This document shows, one piece after another, positions 62,093 to 64,000 of a stretch of DNA of 64,000 nt. The notes beneath the pieces were generated by a model. It made no database searches. It worked only from the letters and a program-made list of their open reading frames with translations, and had not been told where the DNA came from. The position numbers were made by a program, and so were the translations under genes. Numbering within the stretch: position 1 is the stretch's first letter; each line of letters opens with the position of its first letter. The stretch is from Plasmodium brasilianum (lineage: Eukaryota > Apicomplexa > Aconoidasida > Haemosporida > Plasmodiidae): contig NC_090123.1 in the NCBI RefSeq assembly GCF_023973825.1, forward strand, positions 975,501 through 1,039,500, read 5' to 3'.

Positions 62093-64000
62093 TCACATGT
62101 CTTCTTTTTCTTCCTTTCTAATATTAATAAATCCCTTTGAATTGCAGTACTTTTTATAAAACATAGAATTGACTTTACTGTCATACATGTTACTGAAGCT
62201 GCTTGACATGTACACGTTATTTTCATTTCCTCCACACATCTTACTACTACTATTATTATTATGATTATTAAGATGAGGATAATTATTACTATCACTTCTG
62301 TTGCTTTGATCGCCCATTTTATTATTGTTTTCCTGATTATATATATTAAACTTAGACAACACATTTCTTTTATTGTTGTTTATATTTAAACTGTTGCTAT
62401 CAAATTGGAAAGCATCATCTGTGTCACTGTTGTTATTGCTCATTATTTTGAGGCCGTCCATATTGTTAAAATCAGATAAGATATTCATGATATTTGATTC
62501 ACTAAGGCTTTTTCCATTCTCACTTCCATAAGGAATACTGTTCTTAAAAAATTGCGCGTACTTCAAGTTTTGCATATTACTGCTCATGTTTATGTTTGAT
62601 CTTCCACTATTACTGTTAATGGTACTTCCAATGGCATTATTATTGACACTATTACTGTTACCATTACTAACTGCATTACTACTATTACAAGTGATATTAA
62701 CATTATTATCTCCCAGGTAGTTCAATGTGTGGGCATCTACTCCTAGCCTACTAAATGGTAACGGTTTTGCGGTGTTAACGTCCTGTGCCTTTTTTTCTAA
62801 ATGCTCCAAATTATTGAAGGATGGAACATATGATGGCTCGTTCATAAAACTTGCTGATGTATGATTATTATTGTTATTAATTAAATAAGCATGTGTATGT
62901 TTCATTTTCATATGATTTATAGCAGCATTTGATGTTGTTACGTTAAATATGTTATCATCTTTGTACTCATTCAAAATATGATTTTTCTTATTTAATACAT
63001 TATTATTGGGACATATAAAACTATCAGTAATATTATTGAACAGTTCAAGGTACTTGCTATCTATGTTTTCATTCACGTTATTGTTACTATGTTCATTCAT
63101 ATTCACACTCATATTTACGTTCTTATTTATGCACTTACTTACGTTCTTATCTGCACTCTTATTTAGGCTCTTATTTGGATCATCAAAATTGGAGTAGTTA
63201 AATAACGTGTCACTGCTATTAATTACTCCATTTATGTTATCTTTCTCTTCATTCAATGCATTTAAATTTTTATTGTAAAATATTTCTGATATTGTACTCC
63301 TAAAATGTTTTGAAATTTTATTCGGCACCTGACTGTTCAAGTGTTTATCTCCATCCACATAGTTTCCGCCAATAATGCTATTTCTGCGACTACCATCTCC
63401 CATGTTATTATTACCACCAGCGATGCTACTGTTACTTCCTGCACCGCTGTCCATATTGTTGTTAAACGTGTACCCACACATCTTATCTTTAATTTGACTA
63501 ATATCTATTTCTTGCTCCTTTTTATCCTTTTGTTCCTTTTTCCCCTTCAGTTTTTCCCTATGACTTTCTTTCATGCCAGTGAATAAGTTAACACAGTCAA
63601 AACTATGTCCATCACAATCGACATTACTACCATTGCCATTACTATTACCATCAAGTTTTGCCATATTTACTATGTTTGCCGTGTTGCCAATTTTATTATC
63701 GTATGAACTGTTCATAAAATTTTCGAAAAAATTTATTTTATTAACATTATTATTTTTTTCGTTTCCTTTATATTCACCCCCCAGTTGTAAAGTATGCTCT
63801 TCTATCAGCTTATCCTCAAGTTCGTTTCCTAGTTCACCTTTTTCTCTCTTATCGCTTATCAGCTGTTGTATTGAACTCTTAAAGTTATCAAGGAATGACA
63901 AGCTATTACTTCTACAGTTACCATGACTACCACCACTTCCACTACTACCCTTACCTACACAGTTAGTGTTACTACTATTTTTTGGAATTTTATTACTGCC
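62093..64000 (-). CDS. Asn-rich protein, C-terminal part (N-terminus beyond the right edge)
   Basis: The minus frame is open from the right edge of the window to a stop at 62093-62095, over 635 codons. The sequence is dominated by Asn, Ser, Gly and Lys, with homopolymer-like inserts (NNNN, GSGS) and many short repeated phrases (SNGNGSN, NKNVNMSVNMNEH). No domain is visible; any conserved domain must lie upstream of the window. The C-terminus ends INIRKEEKEDM. Because a GTGAGA donor overlaps the last codons (ACAT|GTGAGA), the true protein may continue through additional short exons beyond 62,093. There is no ATG in frame near the window edge, so this is a fragment. Confidence 0.8.
   Translation of the reverse strand, partial: GSNKIPKNSSNTNCVGKGSSGSGGSHGNCRSNSLSFLDNFKSSIQQLISDKREKGELGNELEDKLIEEHTLQLGGEYKGNEKNNNVNKINFFENFMNSSYDNKIGNTANIVNMAKLDGNSNGNGSNVDCDGHSFDCVNLFTGMKESHREKLKGKKEQKDKKEQEIDISQIKDKMCGYTFNNNMDSGAGSNSSIAGGNNNMGDGSRRNSIIGGNYVDGDKHLNSQVPNKISKHFRSTISEIFYNKNLNALNEEKDNINGVINSSDTLFNYSNFDDPNKSLNKSADKNVSKCINKNVNMSVNMNEHSNNNVNENIDSKYLELFNNITDSFICPNNNVLNKKNHILNEYKDDNIFNVTTSNAAINHMKMKHTHAYLINNNNNHTSASFMNEPSYVPSFNNLEHLEKKAQDVNTAKPLPFSRLGVDAHTLNYLGDNNVNITCNSSNAVSNGNSNSVNNNAIGSTINSNSGRSNINMSSNMQNLKYAQFFKNSIPYGSENGKSLSESNIMNILSDFNNMDGLKIMSNNNSDTDDAFQFDSNSLNINNNKRNVLSKFNIYNQENNNKMGDQSNRSDSNNYPHLNNHNNNSSSKMCGGNENNVYMSSSFSNMYDSKVNSMFYKKYCNSKGFINIRKEEKEDM

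Overview
This is nuclear chromosomal DNA of a malaria parasite (Plasmodium). The signs are very AT-rich intergenic DNA full of poly(A)/poly(T), (TA)n and minisatellites, short GT-AG introns, Lys/Asn-rich proteins with low-complexity inserts, and recognisable single-copy Plasmodium housekeeping genes. From memory, gene order and strand match the P. falciparum chromosome 5 block that runs from next to purine nucleoside phosphorylase to inositol-3-phosphate synthase and beyond, in the opposite orientation. The base composition looks like P. ovale or P. malariae rather than the GC-richer vivax/knowlesi group or the extremely AT-rich falciparum/avian group. The species call is inference.

Layout. 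Positions 1-2,420 (-): large protein, tentatively CPSF160/DDB1-like, running off the left edge. 2.4-5.85 kb: no gene; holds a 100-N gap flanked by two near-identical copies of about 0.9 kb. 5,854-7,127 (+): three-exon conserved protein. 8,076-8,891 (-): secreted protein. 10,148-11,038 (-): AKAP7-like 2H phosphoesterase protein. 12,410-17,189 (+): very large helical-repeat (HPR-like) protein broken twice at poly(A) tracts. 18,744-19,505 (+): orotate phosphoribosyltransferase. 20,711-22,632 (-): Rab1-type GTPase, six coding exons. 22.6-27 kb: gene-free. 26,983-30,322 (+): second HPR-like protein. 30,309-34,153 (-): eight-exon AP-5 mu-like adaptin, whose coding end overlaps the previous gene by 14 bp. 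35,564-36,283 (-): Lys/Asn-rich protein. 39,089-39,871 (+): MAT1. 40,574-41,253 (+): candidate small basic protein. 41,608-43,635 (+): glutathione synthetase. 44,565-44,897 (+): small basic protein. 45,497-46,771 (-): prefoldin subunit 6. 48,144-50,234 (-): third HPR-like protein. 53,434-55,584 (+): inositol-3-phosphate synthase with an intronic minisatellite. 56,307-57,447 (-): Cgi121/TPRKB-like KEOPS subunit. 58,221-58,736 (+): tentative bL28-like protein. 59,864-60,424 (+): secreted/membrane protein. 62,093-64,000 (-): C-terminal part of an Asn-rich protein.

There are no operons; each gene has its own AT-rich flanks. Themes are nucleotide and redox metabolism (OPRT, glutathione synthetase, INO1), membrane traffic (Rab1, AP-5 mu), transcription and translation support (MAT1, prefoldin 6, KEOPS), and three probable organellar RNA-binding helical-repeat proteins. 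Splice sites were read by eye from GT/AG and phase, so multi-exon models are predictions. I found no complete new multi-gene system. The points most worth following are the KEOPS Cgi121 and AP-5 mu assignments, the twice-frameshifted HPR gene, the duplication around the gap, the decayed-looking Asn/Ser-rich stretch at 61.3-62.1 kb, and two small inverted repeats.
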